A stretch of DNA of 20,329 bases from an uncultured Eubacteriales bacterium (GTDB lineage Bacteria > Bacillota > Clostridia > Oscillospirales > CAG-272), in the NCBI GenBank assembly GCA_934365155.1, contig CAKRMZ010000030.1, positions 1 through 20,329 on the forward strand, given 5' to 3'. Of this stretch, positions 8,113 to 15,832 are shown in pieces (the first letter of the stretch is position 1; the number at the start of each line of letters is the position of its first letter). A model generated the notes under the pieces. That model ran no database searches. It was not told the DNA's origin and saw only the letters and a program-made list of their open reading frames with translations. The translations under genes were made by a program, and so were the position numbers.

Positions 8113-9882
8113 TTAGGAATTTTGACGGTAAATTTCAAATGCCAGAATCGAAGCGGCGCTTGCGGCGGAGAGAGAATTTTTAAATTCCCGTCCGTAATCC
8201 AATTTTACGGCTTTGTCGCATTTTTGACGCAGCGCTGCCGAAATGCCTCTCTTTTCACCGCCGACCAAAAGGAATATCGGCTTTTTTAAGCATGCTTTAT
8301 AAACAGACTGTTCTGCCTTTTCATCAGCGTAAATAACGGAATATCCTTTATCATGAAACAGATCGGCCGCATTTTCCCCGGAACTGATAACGATATTGAA
8401 AAGCTCAGAGGCACCGGCGGAGGCACGAGCAACAACGCCGGCCGCTGTCATCCAGTTGCGTGGGGACAGTACAATGCCGTCTACTCCGGCTGCGTACAAA
8501 GAGCGCAGTGCATATCCGAAATTATAAGGATCTTCAATGCCTTCTACCATTACATAAAAACCGTTGTCTTTAATGGCGTCCGGCGTTAAAGGATTTAGAG
8601 TTCGTTCCGTGCAGAATGCAATGATTCCTCCGTGTGAGGTTCCAGTTGTGAAGCGTTCGATGGTTTCTGCGTCACAGAATTCAAGATCATATCCTATTTG
8701 TTTTTGATTCTTTTTTAAGAACTGCAGCTCACGCTCTTTTTTTTGTATTTTGGATTGATCGAACCATATTTTTTTGATTCTTCGATTATTGGTTCCGTTT
8801 TTATGAGCGGATATTATGGCTTTAATGGAAACGAAACCTTCCATAATCGTAGACGGAACAAACTTGCGTTCTTCCTTTTGTATTTTATCGGTTTGCAGGA
8901 CAGAACGATCGGATGAGGGTGTGGAGAATTCATCCTTAATGGGACGCAGGAACAATGCATTCATCTCCGATTGGGGATCGGCATGTTCATAAATCAAACG
9001 ATAAAGTGCCGTTGAAATGGGAAGATCAATTGCATATTTTTCTTTGAGGACCATTAAGGCTTTGACGGTGGAAACGCCTTCTGCTAAACGATTATACGGA
9101 ATTCCACGTATAAAATCTTCTCCGAACATGCGGTTATGGGAGTGCTCGGAAAAAAGAGTTGCTTCATAATCGCCAAGGTGCGAAAGGCCGTAGGCGGTTA
9201 ATTCATTTCCACCCATCGCTTTGATCAGCTTGGAAATTTCATGGGTTCCGCGAGCCATCAAGGCTCCCTTTAAGGTGGAAAGGGAAAGTCCGTCAAGCAT
9301 TCCGGCGGCAATGCCCATGACATTTTTGGTTGCAGCACCGATTTCATTTCCGATCATGTCCGAACTGAAATAAAAACGAATTAAATTACTGGAAAATTCT
9401 TTGCAAAGTTTTTTTGCAAGCTCCGGTTGGTCCGAACAGATTAGCATGCAGTTCGGAATGTGCTTTGTAAAATCCTCTACATGGCCGGGGCCGACCCAAA
9501 CGGCAATAGAGGCTTTATCTCCGAGCGCCGCACGCGCCACCTCGGATAAACGTGCTCCGCTGCTTTCAATCAGGCCTTTCATGCAAAGAACAAAGGTCTT
9601 GTCTGTAATCTGCGTATTTGCTATGCTTTGAAAGAGATCCGGCGTGTTTTGGGCATTGATGGAAATAATGATATATTCCGAAAAAGAAAGTGCTTCACAA
9701 AGATCACTTGTGAAAGAGACATGTTCGGAAAGCGTAACATATTCATTCGCCCGCTTTTCCCTGAGGCCGGAAAAAGAGCGGGAACCCTCTCGACCGTATA
9801 TTTTTACTTGGTGTCCGAGCGAATCAAAATACCATGACAAAAAAGAGCCCCAACGCCCGCAACCGATAACCGTAATATTCAA
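8113..9882 (-). CDS. Fusion: glycerol-3-phosphate dehydrogenase (GpsA) + SpoU/TrmH-type RNA methyltransferase
   Basis: A single 589-residue chain joins two enzymes (numbers from the chosen start). The N-terminal half, about 1-318, is GpsA-like: Rossmann motif GCGRWG near 7-12, MKGL near 101-104, GPGHVEDF, the catalytic Lys in AATKNVMGIAAG (near 186), HLGDYEATLF and HNRMFG. GpsA makes sn-glycerol 3-phosphate for phospholipid synthesis. A polar linker (about 320-345) leads to a SpoU-type methyltransferase (about 346-589). It has motif 1 (EDPYNFGYALRS, with Asn and Arg) and motif 2 (LVGGEKRGIS). In motif 3 (NSLSAASAASILAFE), the Asn typical of TrmH/RlmB is Ser. This half presumably 2'-O-methylates an RNA. 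The TTG at 9882 is chosen because GGAGG lies 8 nt upstream; another TTG at 9888 is only 2 nt from it. I see no stop, frameshift or good internal ribosome binding site at the junction. Confidence 0.88.
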   Translation of the reverse strand: MNITVIGCGRWGSFLSWYFDSLGHQVKIYGREGSRSFSGLREKRANEYVTLSEHVSFTSDLCEALSFSEYIIISINAQNTPDLFQSIANTQITDKTFVLCMKGLIESSGARLSEVARAALGDKASIAVWVGPGHVEDFTKHIPNCMLICSDQPELAKKLCKEFSSNLIRFYFSSDMIGNEIGAATKNVMGIAAGMLDGLSLSTLKGALMARGTHEISKLIKAMGGNELTAYGLSHLGDYEATLFSEHSHNRMFGEDFIRGIPYNRLAEGVSTVKALMVLKEKYAIDLPISTALYRLIYEHADPQSEMNALFLRPIKDEFSTPSSDRSVLQTDKIQKEERKFVPSTIMEGFVSIKAIISAHKNGTNNRRIKKIWFDQSKIQKKERELQFLKKNQKQIGYDLEFCDAETIERFTTGTSHGGIIAFCTERTLNPLTPDAIKDNGFYVMVEGIEDPYNFGYALRSLYAAGVDGIVLSPRNWMTAAGVVARASAGASELFNIVISSGENAADLFHDKGYSVIYADEKAEQSVYKACLKKPIFLLVGGEKRGISAALRQKCDKAVKLDYGREFKNSLSAASAASILAFEIYRQNS

Positions 9883-9937
9883 AATCAAAACCTCCGCTTT
9901 GAAAGCTCAGTATATATCTTTACTTTTTAATGTAAAT

Positions 9938-9966
9938 ATTATATATGAAGAAAATTAAAAAGTCAA
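9938..9966 (-). promoter_or_regulatory. Promoter of the gpsA-trmH fusion gene
   Basis: On the minus strand TTGACT (9966-9961) and TATAAT (9943-9938) are separated by 17 nt. The start would be near 9931, giving a leader of about 50 nt. Confidence 0.75.
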
Positions 9967-9994
9967 TTCATCCGATAATTCTATTCAGATTCAG

Positions 9995-10023
9995 TTGATT
10001 ATCATTAAAAAACATGGTATACT
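9995..10023 (+). promoter_or_regulatory. Promoter of the NERD-domain gene
   Basis: TTGATT (9995-10000) and TATACT (10018-10023) are 17 nt apart, with a TG extension (TGG before the -10). It is divergent from the minus-strand promoter, with only 28 nt between the two -35 elements. Confidence 0.7.
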
Positions 10024-10095
10024 ATTTTGTGAGATGAATATAAATATCCGTTTGGGAAAATTGGGGATATAGGAGTTTGAGGGGTACTTTAAATT

Positions 10096-10761
10096 ATGTA
10101 TTGGTATGTTTGGCTGATTATATGTGCAGCACTGATATTTGCTGCTGTAGTTACATATTTCACTGCACTCAATAAAAAAAGAAAAAAAGTCAGTGAAATT
10201 CTGCGCTATGGGAAAGAAAGCGAAAAGACGGTAAGATATGCATTGATAACGCGCTTCGGAGCTTCCCGCGTGTTTTCATCTTTTTACCTGCCCTGCATTA
10301 ACAAGGAAAATGAAAGCTATACGGAGATTGATAATTTAGTGATCACCAAAGGCGGGATCGTTGTCATTGAAGTCAAATCCCATAACGGTAAAATCGATAA
10401 CCGTGATGATTACTGGAAACAATATTATGGTGATAAATACGTTGAATTTTACAATCCGATAAAGCAAAATGCAGGACATGTGCGAGCGGTAGCGGATATT
10501 CTTCATAAAGAAAATGTTTATAACGTTCCGATTTATAATGTTGTTGTATTCACTTCTCGCAATGTCAGTTTTGCGAAACGCTATGATGAAATTTGCAGTT
10601 TTAAAAGTATGATGAGCAAAATTCATGATATCTGTCACGCGAATGTACTTAGCTACTCCGAGATGCGGCGATTGCAAAAAATTATTGCTGCCTGGTATAC
10701 CAATAGCCGCCAAGCACAGAAAAAACACCAAGAAGCACTGCGTCAATATTCAAATTCATAA
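10096..10761 (+). CDS. Membrane-anchored NERD-domain protein (putative nuclease-related)
   Basis: This 221-residue protein begins with one hydrophobic segment (3-23) followed by basic residues, so the bulk should be cytoplasmic. Residues about 36-158 form a NERD (nuclease-related) domain. It has an early Glu (GKESEKTV), TEIDNLVITKGGIVVIEVKSHNG with D79 and E92-x-K94, a Trp in the DDYW turn, and the later NPIKQNAGHVRAV helix. These match the restriction-endonuclease-like core D-(x)n-ExK. Substrate and role are unknown, and the family is widespread and mostly uncharacterised. The ATG at 10096 has GAGGGG 11 nt upstream. It has its own promoter and terminator. It sits between a divergent metabolic gene and the spoIIGA-sigE locus, without obvious partners. 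Confidence 0.82.
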   Translation: MYWYVWLIICAALIFAAVVTYFTALNKKRKKVSEILRYGKESEKTVRYALITRFGASRVFSSFYLPCINKENESYTEIDNLVITKGGIVVIEVKSHNGKIDNRDDYWKQYYGDKYVEFYNPIKQNAGHVRAVADILHKENVYNVPIYNVVVFTSRNVSFAKRYDEICSFKSMMSKIHDICHANVLSYSEMRRLQKIIAAWYTNSRQAQKKHQEALRQYSNS

Positions 10762-10777
10762 AATAAAGACAAATTTC

Positions 10778-10827
10778 GGCACATCGCATATTATGTTTTT
10801 CAAACATGATATACGATGTGCCTTTTT
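10778..10827 (+). terminator. Terminator of the NERD gene
   Basis: A long hairpin starts with GGCACATCG (10778-10786) pairing with CGATGTGCC (10814-10822). It continues through an AT-rich inner stem (TTATGTTT / AAACATGA) and ends with TTTTT. Confidence 0.88.
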
Positions 10828-10851
10828 ATGTGTTTTTTCAACGGATTGAAT

Positions 10852-10891
10852 CGAAAATTTATGAATAAGATCGGAAATTTGCGAATAAGAT
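10852..10891 (+). repeat. Tandem 20-bp imperfect repeat upstream of spoIIGA
   Basis: Two adjacent 20-nt units (10852-10871 and 10872-10891) match at 17 of 20 positions. They share the core AAATTT--GAATAAGAT. They end 20 nt before the -35-like element of the spoIIGA promoter. The period equals about two helical turns, which would suit a regulator binding one DNA face. Confidence 0.6.
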
Positions 10892-10910
10892 TTTGTATTT
10901 CAAGCATGAT

Positions 10911-10954
10911 ATGACAGTTTCCCCTTTCGGACTTGTTCTATAATAAAACTGTCA
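10911..10954 (+). promoter_or_regulatory. spoIIG-type promoter with 22-nt spacer inside an inverted repeat
   Basis: ATGACA (10911-10916) and TATAAT (10939-10944) are separated by 22 nt instead of 17. This is the spacing known for the Spo0A-activated, sigma-A-dependent spoIIG promoter of B. subtilis. A perfect 9-bp inverted repeat, TGACAGTTT (10912-10920) and AAACTGTCA (10946-10954), flanks the -10. No exact Spo0A box (TGTCGAA) is seen; TGTCAAG and, on the other strand, TGTCATA match 5 of 7 positions. Confidence 0.6.
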
Positions 10955-10978
10955 AGTGCGAGGGGAGTGAAATGGTCA

Positions 10979-11854
10979 TTGCAGCAGGTAATTTACGGAG
11001 ATATTCTGTTCTTTGTAAATTTTTCAATGGATTTTATTGTGTTGTTTTGTATCGGCAAGGTGACCAGCAGAAGGCTTTGCTTTTGGCGTATGATTTTTTC
11101 GGCAATACTGGCTGCATTATATGCCTGCGTAATCTTGTTTTTTCAGGGAAATCCGATTATTGATATTTTCTTGGATGTAGAAATGTCTGCTTTAGCAGTG
11201 GCCATTGCTTTCCCGAGCGGAAGGGTTTATGAGTTTGTCAAATTGATGACATTTTTTTACATATTCAGTTTTTTGCTTGGCGGAGCCATGACGGTTTTTT
11301 ACAGAATTTTTATAAAAATCGGCGGCCTTTGGACAGCACAAAGCCGTTTTTCGGATGCATATCTGCCGATTAACCGTTTTATTTTGCTTTTGATTTCCAT
11401 TGTTTTTTTCGGTTGGCTTGCCATTCGCATGTTTTGCTTTACACGAATTAAGAAATATGCAACGGTTACGGTGGTGCTTTTCGGGAAGGAGAAAACGATT
11501 TGCTGTCTGAATGACAGCGGGAATTTGTTGCGTGATCCTGTAAGCGGTTTGTCTGTAATAATGGTTTGGAACTGTGTTTTGAATGACCTGATGGGGGAGA
11601 AGCTTTTGTCGGTTATATCTTCAAACGGCACGGATATGGATTCGTTAAATTCCATGACGCGAAATGAACAAAAGCGTTTGCGTGTATTGCCGATTACGGG
11701 CGCCTGCGGGAAAAAAATAGTGTATGGTTTTTTGCCGGATTATATTGAAATTGACGGCGAAAAAAAGCGCTGTATTATTGCGGTCGATACCGAACATTCA
11801 TCGGCTGACGGTGAACAATATAGCGGAGTTTGTCCGCATACTTTGATTAGCTGA
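10979..11854 (+). CDS. spoIIGA: Sporulation sigma-E factor processing peptidase SpoIIGA
   Basis: SpoIIGA is the aspartic-type membrane protease that removes the pro-sequence of sigma E in the mother cell after a forespore signal. The protein begins QQVIYGDILFFVNFSMDF, the usual family opening. It has about five hydrophobic segments within residues 8-153, then a cytoplasmic protease domain. Its catalytic Asp lies in CLNDSGNLLRDPVSG (near residue 179), equivalent to the LIDSGN motif of B. subtilis. The conserved C-terminal HSSADGEQYSGVCPHTLIS is also present. The start is uncertain. A TTG at 10979 lies 11 nt after GGAG. A GTG at 10967 would overlap that same binding site and add four residues. 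The gene is followed 21 nt later by sigE. Identification is strong from sequence and context. Confidence 0.93.
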   Translation: MQQVIYGDILFFVNFSMDFIVLFCIGKVTSRRLCFWRMIFSAILAALYACVILFFQGNPIIDIFLDVEMSALAVAIAFPSGRVYEFVKLMTFFYIFSFLLGGAMTVFYRIFIKIGGLWTAQSRFSDAYLPINRFILLLISIVFFGWLAIRMFCFTRIKKYATVTVVLFGKEKTICCLNDSGNLLRDPVSGLSVIMVWNCVLNDLMGEKLLSVISSNGTDMDSLNSMTRNEQKRLRVLPITGACGKKIVYGFLPDYIEIDGEKKRCIIAVDTEHSSADGEQYSGVCPHTLIS

Positions 11855-11875
11855 AGCAAGGGAGAGTAGAGTACA

Positions 11876-12598
11876 ATGAAAAAAAGTTTATTGTGGAAGT
11901 TATTAAACCTAAAGGAAAAAATATTCTTACGAAAAACGGCAGATCCCGAAAATCTGATCTTTTATATCAACGGGGCTGATACTCTCCCGCCGCCTCTGAC
12001 TCGCGAGCAGGAGGATAAACTGTTGGATGCGCGTGATACCGATCAGACGGCACGTGCTCAATTAATTGAGCATAATTTGCGATTGGTGGTGTATATTGCC
12101 AAAAAATTTGAGAATACGGGAATCGGGATTGAAGATTTGATATCAATCGGTACAATCGGCTTAATCAAAGCCATTAATACGTTTTGTGCAGACAAAAATA
12201 TTAAACTGGCTACATATGCATCCCGATGCATTGAAAATGAAATCCTGATGTTTATACGGAAAACCAGTTATCAGAGACAGGAGTTTTCTATTGATGAACC
12301 ATTGAGTACGGATTGGGACGGAAACGAACTGCTGCTTTCCGATGTCATCGGAAGTGATGAGGATGAGGTATACCGTGATATTGAAACCGGCGAGGAAAAA
12401 AGGATTATTTATGCCGCAATTGCAAAACTCGGGGCGCGGGAACGGGAAATTATAATGCTCCGGTTCGGATTGTTCGGCGGTAAAGAAAAAACACAAAAGG
12501 AGGTTGCGGATATGCTTGGGATTTCGCAATCCTATATTTCAAGACTGGAAAAAAAGATTATTTCGGATTTGAAAAAAGACATTGCCGCCAGTATTTAA
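11876..12598 (+). CDS. sigE: RNA polymerase sporulation sigma factor sigma E (pro-form)
   Basis: Sigma E directs the first mother-cell transcription programme after asymmetric division. The 240 residues carry a pro-sequence (about 1-28, basic/hydrophobic MKKSLLWKLLNLKEK...) removed by SpoIIGA, with cleavage expected near ENLIFYINGADTLPPPL. Region 2 is almost identical to the family: HNLRLVVYIAKKFENTG, IEDLISIGTIGLIKA, KLATYASRCIENEILM. The diagnostic DEPLSTDWDGNELLLSDV (140-157) follows. Region 4 includes LRFGLFGGKEKTQKEVADMLGISQSYISRLEKK with the helix-turn-helix. The ATG at 11876 follows AAGGGAGAG. It is co-transcribed with spoIIGA. The usual third gene, sigG, is not next to it. Confidence 0.97.
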   Translation: MKKSLLWKLLNLKEKIFLRKTADPENLIFYINGADTLPPPLTREQEDKLLDARDTDQTARAQLIEHNLRLVVYIAKKFENTGIGIEDLISIGTIGLIKAINTFCADKNIKLATYASRCIENEILMFIRKTSYQRQEFSIDEPLSTDWDGNELLLSDVIGSDEDEVYRDIETGEEKRIIYAAIAKLGAREREIIMLRFGLFGGKEKTQKEVADMLGISQSYISRLEKKIISDLKKDIAASI

Positions 12599-12626
12599 GA
12601 GATGAGACGTTATAACGGTTGTTTCA

Positions 12627-12658
12627 TGAATATTGAATTATCCGTAGATTCATGTTAA
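12627..12658 (+). promoter_or_regulatory. Possible sporulation-sigma promoter before the GHL10 gene
   Basis: TGAATA (12627-12632) and CATGTTAA (12651-12658) are 18 nt apart. They partly match the sigma F/G pattern (TGAATA ... CATACTA), and also loosely the sigma E -10. No sigma-A promoter is obvious in the gap after sigE. The gene could instead be read through from sigE, since no terminator is visible. Confidence 0.3.
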
Positions 12659-12700
12659 GATAAGAATAAATCATTCAGATGGGAACGGAGCATTAATTCA

Positions 12701-14044
12701 ATGGATCATGAAACAACATTGCTTCAGCATGTGAAGAAAAGAAAAAGGGTAATATGGGTGTCGGCGGTATTATTGCTGTCGGTGTTGTTGGCGGTGGGTA
12801 TCGTAATATGGTGCTTCAATTGCTTGAAAAGGCCGTCCGCAACTGTGTCTGCAATATCATACCATAACAGTGAAAATTCCATGAACAAAATTTCGCATGT
12901 GAGCGAAGAGCTGCGCGCGGTTTGGATTGCTACGGTGGCAAACATCGATTTTCCAAGCCGAGCGGGATTGGGCAGCGAGGCTTTAAAATCCGAGCTACTT
13001 GAAATTATAGATATGGCTCAGTCCTGTCGGATGAATGCAATTTTCTTTCAGGTAAGACCGACCTCGGATGCCTTTTATAAATCCGATATTTTCCCGTGTT
13101 CCGCTTATCTCTGCCAAAAGCAGGGCGACCCTTTGCCTTTTGACGTGCTGGAATATCTCATTGAAAAAGCTCATGAAAAGAATATCGGTGTTTATGCTTG
13201 GGTGAACCCGCTTCGGGTGACTTATTATAATTTCGGAGACGATTTGTCAAAACTGTGCGAGCAGCATCCGGCGCGGTCGATGAAAGATGCAACGGTGCTT
13301 TATGATGACGGTATCTGGTATTTTGATGCCGGAGTGCCCGAGGTGCGAACACTGATTGCAGATGGGGTTGCGGAGATTGCCGAAAATTATTCGGTAGACG
13401 GCATTGTGTTTGATGATTATTTTTATCCCTATCCGGTGTATCGGGAAGAAGAGGGAACTTCGGTTCGGATTCCCTTTAATGACGATGCAAGTTATGCACT
13501 GTACGGAAAAGGCTTCTCAAGTCGCGATGAATGGCGCCGAAACAATGTAAATCAATTGGTGCAGGAATGTTTTACTTCCGTAAAAGCCGCAAATAAGAAT
13601 TGTAGTTTTGGAATTTCTCCGTTCGGTGTGTGGCAGAATTCCGCAGAAAATCCGAAAGGCTCAAATACATCGGGCTTCAATTCCTATAATAACCTATATT
13701 GTGATGCGCTCTCTTGGATTCAGGGTGGATATGTTGACTTTATTGCTCCGCAGCTATATTGGCCTTTCCAAAGCAAGGAATGTCCTTTTAACACATTGTT
13801 GCAATGGTGGAACGGGCAGCTTAGCGGAACGAATATTAAACTCTATATTTCCCATGCTGCTTATAAATATGAATCGTGGAACCTTGAGGGAGAGTTTTTG
13901 AGGCAGATCAATGAGTCACGGGATGCTTTTCAATACTGCGGCAGCATTTTTTACGGATATGAACAGATTAAAAATGAGGCAGCTTTTAAAGATGAGCTTT
14001 TAAAAGCATATAAAAACGAAGTATATTATTACCGCTTGCAATAA
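12701..14044 (+). CDS. Membrane-anchored glycosyl-hydrolase-like (GHL10/DUF187) protein
   Basis: This 447-residue protein has a basic N-terminus and one membrane segment (about 17-40). The rest lies outside the cytoplasm, or in the space between membranes during sporulation. From residue 70 it follows the GHL10 (formerly DUF187) TIM-barrel pattern: ELRAVWIATVANIDFPS, NAIFFQVRPTSDAFY, GVYAWVNPLRVTYY, WYFDAGVPEVR, and DGIVFDDYFYPYP with the acidic pair D238-D239 at the likely active site. Later come FGISPFGVWQNS and VDFIAPQLYW. Relatives are thought to act on cell-wall-type glycans, but the substrate is not established. It starts about 100 nt after sigE, with no terminator between. It may therefore be a sporulation gene working on the cortex or forespore envelope; that is inference from position. 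Confidence 0.85.
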   Translation: MDHETTLLQHVKKRKRVIWVSAVLLLSVLLAVGIVIWCFNCLKRPSATVSAISYHNSENSMNKISHVSEELRAVWIATVANIDFPSRAGLGSEALKSELLEIIDMAQSCRMNAIFFQVRPTSDAFYKSDIFPCSAYLCQKQGDPLPFDVLEYLIEKAHEKNIGVYAWVNPLRVTYYNFGDDLSKLCEQHPARSMKDATVLYDDGIWYFDAGVPEVRTLIADGVAEIAENYSVDGIVFDDYFYPYPVYREEEGTSVRIPFNDDASYALYGKGFSSRDEWRRNNVNQLVQECFTSVKAANKNCSFGISPFGVWQNSAENPKGSNTSGFNSYNNLYCDALSWIQGGYVDFIAPQLYWPFQSKECPFNTLLQWWNGQLSGTNIKLYISHAAYKYESWNLEGEFLRQINESRDAFQYCGSIFYGYEQIKNEAAFKDELLKAYKNEVYYYRLQ

Positions 14045-14050
14045 AAAATA

Positions 14051-14080
14051 AAAGGCCGCTTAAAAAAGCGGCCTTTATTT
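14051..14080. terminator. Bidirectional terminator between convergent genes
   Basis: A perfect 11-bp stem, AAAGGCCGCTT (14051-14061) with AAGCGGCCTTT (14066-14076), closes an AAAA loop. T-rich sequence follows on the plus strand and A-rich sequence precedes it, so it serves both strands. Confidence 0.92.
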
Positions 14081-14098
14081 ATAAAAGCAATGTACAAA

Positions 14099-15781
14099 TT
14101 ATTGCTCAGGCAAATATTTTTTGAAGTTTTTCTGCTTGGTGCTCGTAAAGATTTTAATACCGAAAGCGTTTTCTTTGATTCCGGAGAGTTCCTGTGTTGC
14201 ATAGGTGTCCACATTGAAGATGACCGGAATACAAGGCATATCTTCCATTAAGAGCGATTCAGCCTGATGCAAGTATTCTGCTTTATCCGCCCGTTTTTTA
14301 GCATCGAAAGCAGACGAAATCAAGCTGTTATAATCTTCGCTGTCGTATCCGCTGATGTGAGGAACATATTCTACTTCAGCCGTGCTCAAATCAAATGCAT
14401 TTCCTGCAAATTGGTAAGCAAACGGAGCTAACATAGACCATGCATTGGTGGAAAGTGCCTGGTAATCCAAACCGATAACATCAAACTTACCGTCTGTGTA
14501 TGCGGTGCGGAATCCGTTGGAAGCAACTGCATTTAAAGTGACTTGGAAGCCTAATTCTTCCCATACCTCTTTTGCATATTCGGCAATCGTCTTGTTTTTA
14601 TCGGAGTTTTGGTAAGTAAGGGTGAATTTGCCTCCGGATACACCGGCTTGCTTTAAAAGATTTTTTGCTTCGTCCATATTGGCATCGGCAGAAATCAAAT
14701 TTCCGCCTTGTTTACGGAAAGAGGTTTTTGCTCCGGTGTTGAAAACGCCGTTCGGAACGAGACCGGTAGCGGCAAGCGTATTGTCGCCGACTCTGTTTGC
14801 AATTTCATTGCGGTCCAAAGCAAGAGACATTGCCCGACGCACCTCTGATTTTTCAAAGAGAGGATTGGTTGTATCAAAGATGTAGGTGTAAGTAGAAAGC
14901 AGTTCTGAAGATGAAACTTTTTTGAAGTTTTTCGACTCGCCGGCCGGAATATTTGACATAAAGAACAATTCTTTGTTGGAATAAGCTTCGGCACGTTCCT
15001 CGGCATTCTTGCTGTAATCAACAACGATACGATAAGGCGTTACATATTTGTCATAAGCAACACTTTTCTTTTCGTTTGTGTGATAAAATGTTGAACGCTC
15101 AAGCACTAATGTTTTATTGGCATAATCGCTGTCAAAGCTTTTGATGTAGAAAGGACCGTTTGTCATAATGGATGAAGAAGAGAGAGACCACTGACTTCCT
15201 TTGGTGACCTGATCTTCCCGAACCGGCACTAACGCAGGGCTTGCCAAGGTTTCGATGAACAAGTCAACATCCGTGTCTTTTTCAAGGATAATCTGCATGA
15301 TCTTAGTGTCCTCCGAATAGAGTCCGAGATCATCAATTGACATGGTTCCTTCTTTCACGGCGCGAGCATTTTTGATATCATAGAGCAATGCAGCGGCTGG
15401 TGAAGAAAACTCAGGGTCCAAAATCCGTTTCCAAGCATAGATGATATCATCGGCTTTCACGGTTCGACCATCGTTCCAACGGCTGTCAATCAATTCGATT
15501 TCCATGACGGTTTCACCGTCGTCTTCCCAAGTTTTATAGTTTTTACATAAAGCTTTTGTGACTTTTCCGGAATCGGAAATATCGAATAAGCCTTCGTAAA
15601 TTAACTCAAAGAATTTAACGGCGGACTCGTCCGTGTAAGCGAGTGCAGGATCGTAGTTTCGTAACTCGCTTCCGAGATACATATTGATGATGGCACCTTT
15701 GTTGTCACTTTGTTTGCCACAACTGCAAAGGACGGCGACAAGCGTGAGGATGCTCAGCAAAACAGACAGCATTTTTTTCAT
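14099..15781 (-). CDS. ABC transporter substrate-binding lipoprotein, oligopeptide/dipeptide type (SBP_bac_5)
   Basis: This is an extracellular solute-binding lipoprotein of the OppA/DppA class, about 560 residues. A lipoprotein signal occupies residues 1-20 with lipobox LCSC and the acylated Cys at 21; the Cys at -2 is unusual. The mature part has typical motifs: LGSELRNYDPALAYTDES, FELIYEGLFD, DSRWNDGRTVKADDIIYAWKRILDPEFSSP, SEVRRAMSLALDRNEIA and GLVPNGVF. The ATG at 15781 is chosen; GGAGG lies 14 nt upstream, rather far. A TTG seven codons earlier overlaps that site. No permease or ATPase gene is next to it, so it is an orphan binding protein in this window that must share a transporter encoded elsewhere. 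It has its own promoter. The ligand cannot be told from the sequence. Confidence 0.9.
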   Translation of the reverse strand: MKKMLSVLLSILTLVAVLCSCGKQSDNKGAIINMYLGSELRNYDPALAYTDESAVKFFELIYEGLFDISDSGKVTKALCKNYKTWEDDGETVMEIELIDSRWNDGRTVKADDIIYAWKRILDPEFSSPAAALLYDIKNARAVKEGTMSIDDLGLYSEDTKIMQIILEKDTDVDLFIETLASPALVPVREDQVTKGSQWSLSSSSIMTNGPFYIKSFDSDYANKTLVLERSTFYHTNEKKSVAYDKYVTPYRIVVDYSKNAEERAEAYSNKELFFMSNIPAGESKNFKKVSSSELLSTYTYIFDTTNPLFEKSEVRRAMSLALDRNEIANRVGDNTLAATGLVPNGVFNTGAKTSFRKQGGNLISADANMDEAKNLLKQAGVSGGKFTLTYQNSDKNKTIAEYAKEVWEELGFQVTLNAVASNGFRTAYTDGKFDVIGLDYQALSTNAWSMLAPFAYQFAGNAFDLSTAEVEYVPHISGYDSEDYNSLISSAFDAKKRADKAEYLHQAESLLMEDMPCIPVIFNVDTYATQELSGIKENAFGIKIFTSTKQKNFKKYLPEQ

Positions 15782-15832
15782 AATTTGATTTTTTTCCTCC
15801 AATCATGTATCAAGAGAAATACAACACGCTAT

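Noticed and set aside
8700..8900. Internal start that would give a separate methyltransferase
   Set aside because: The in-frame ATG near 8844 has an AAGGAAG more than 20 nt upstream, too far to work well, and no promoter is seen nearby.
10933..11163. Alternative 76-codon frame overlapping the start of spoIIGA
   Set aside because: It starts upstream of the likely transcription start and has no homology I recognise; spoIIGA in the other frame is clear.
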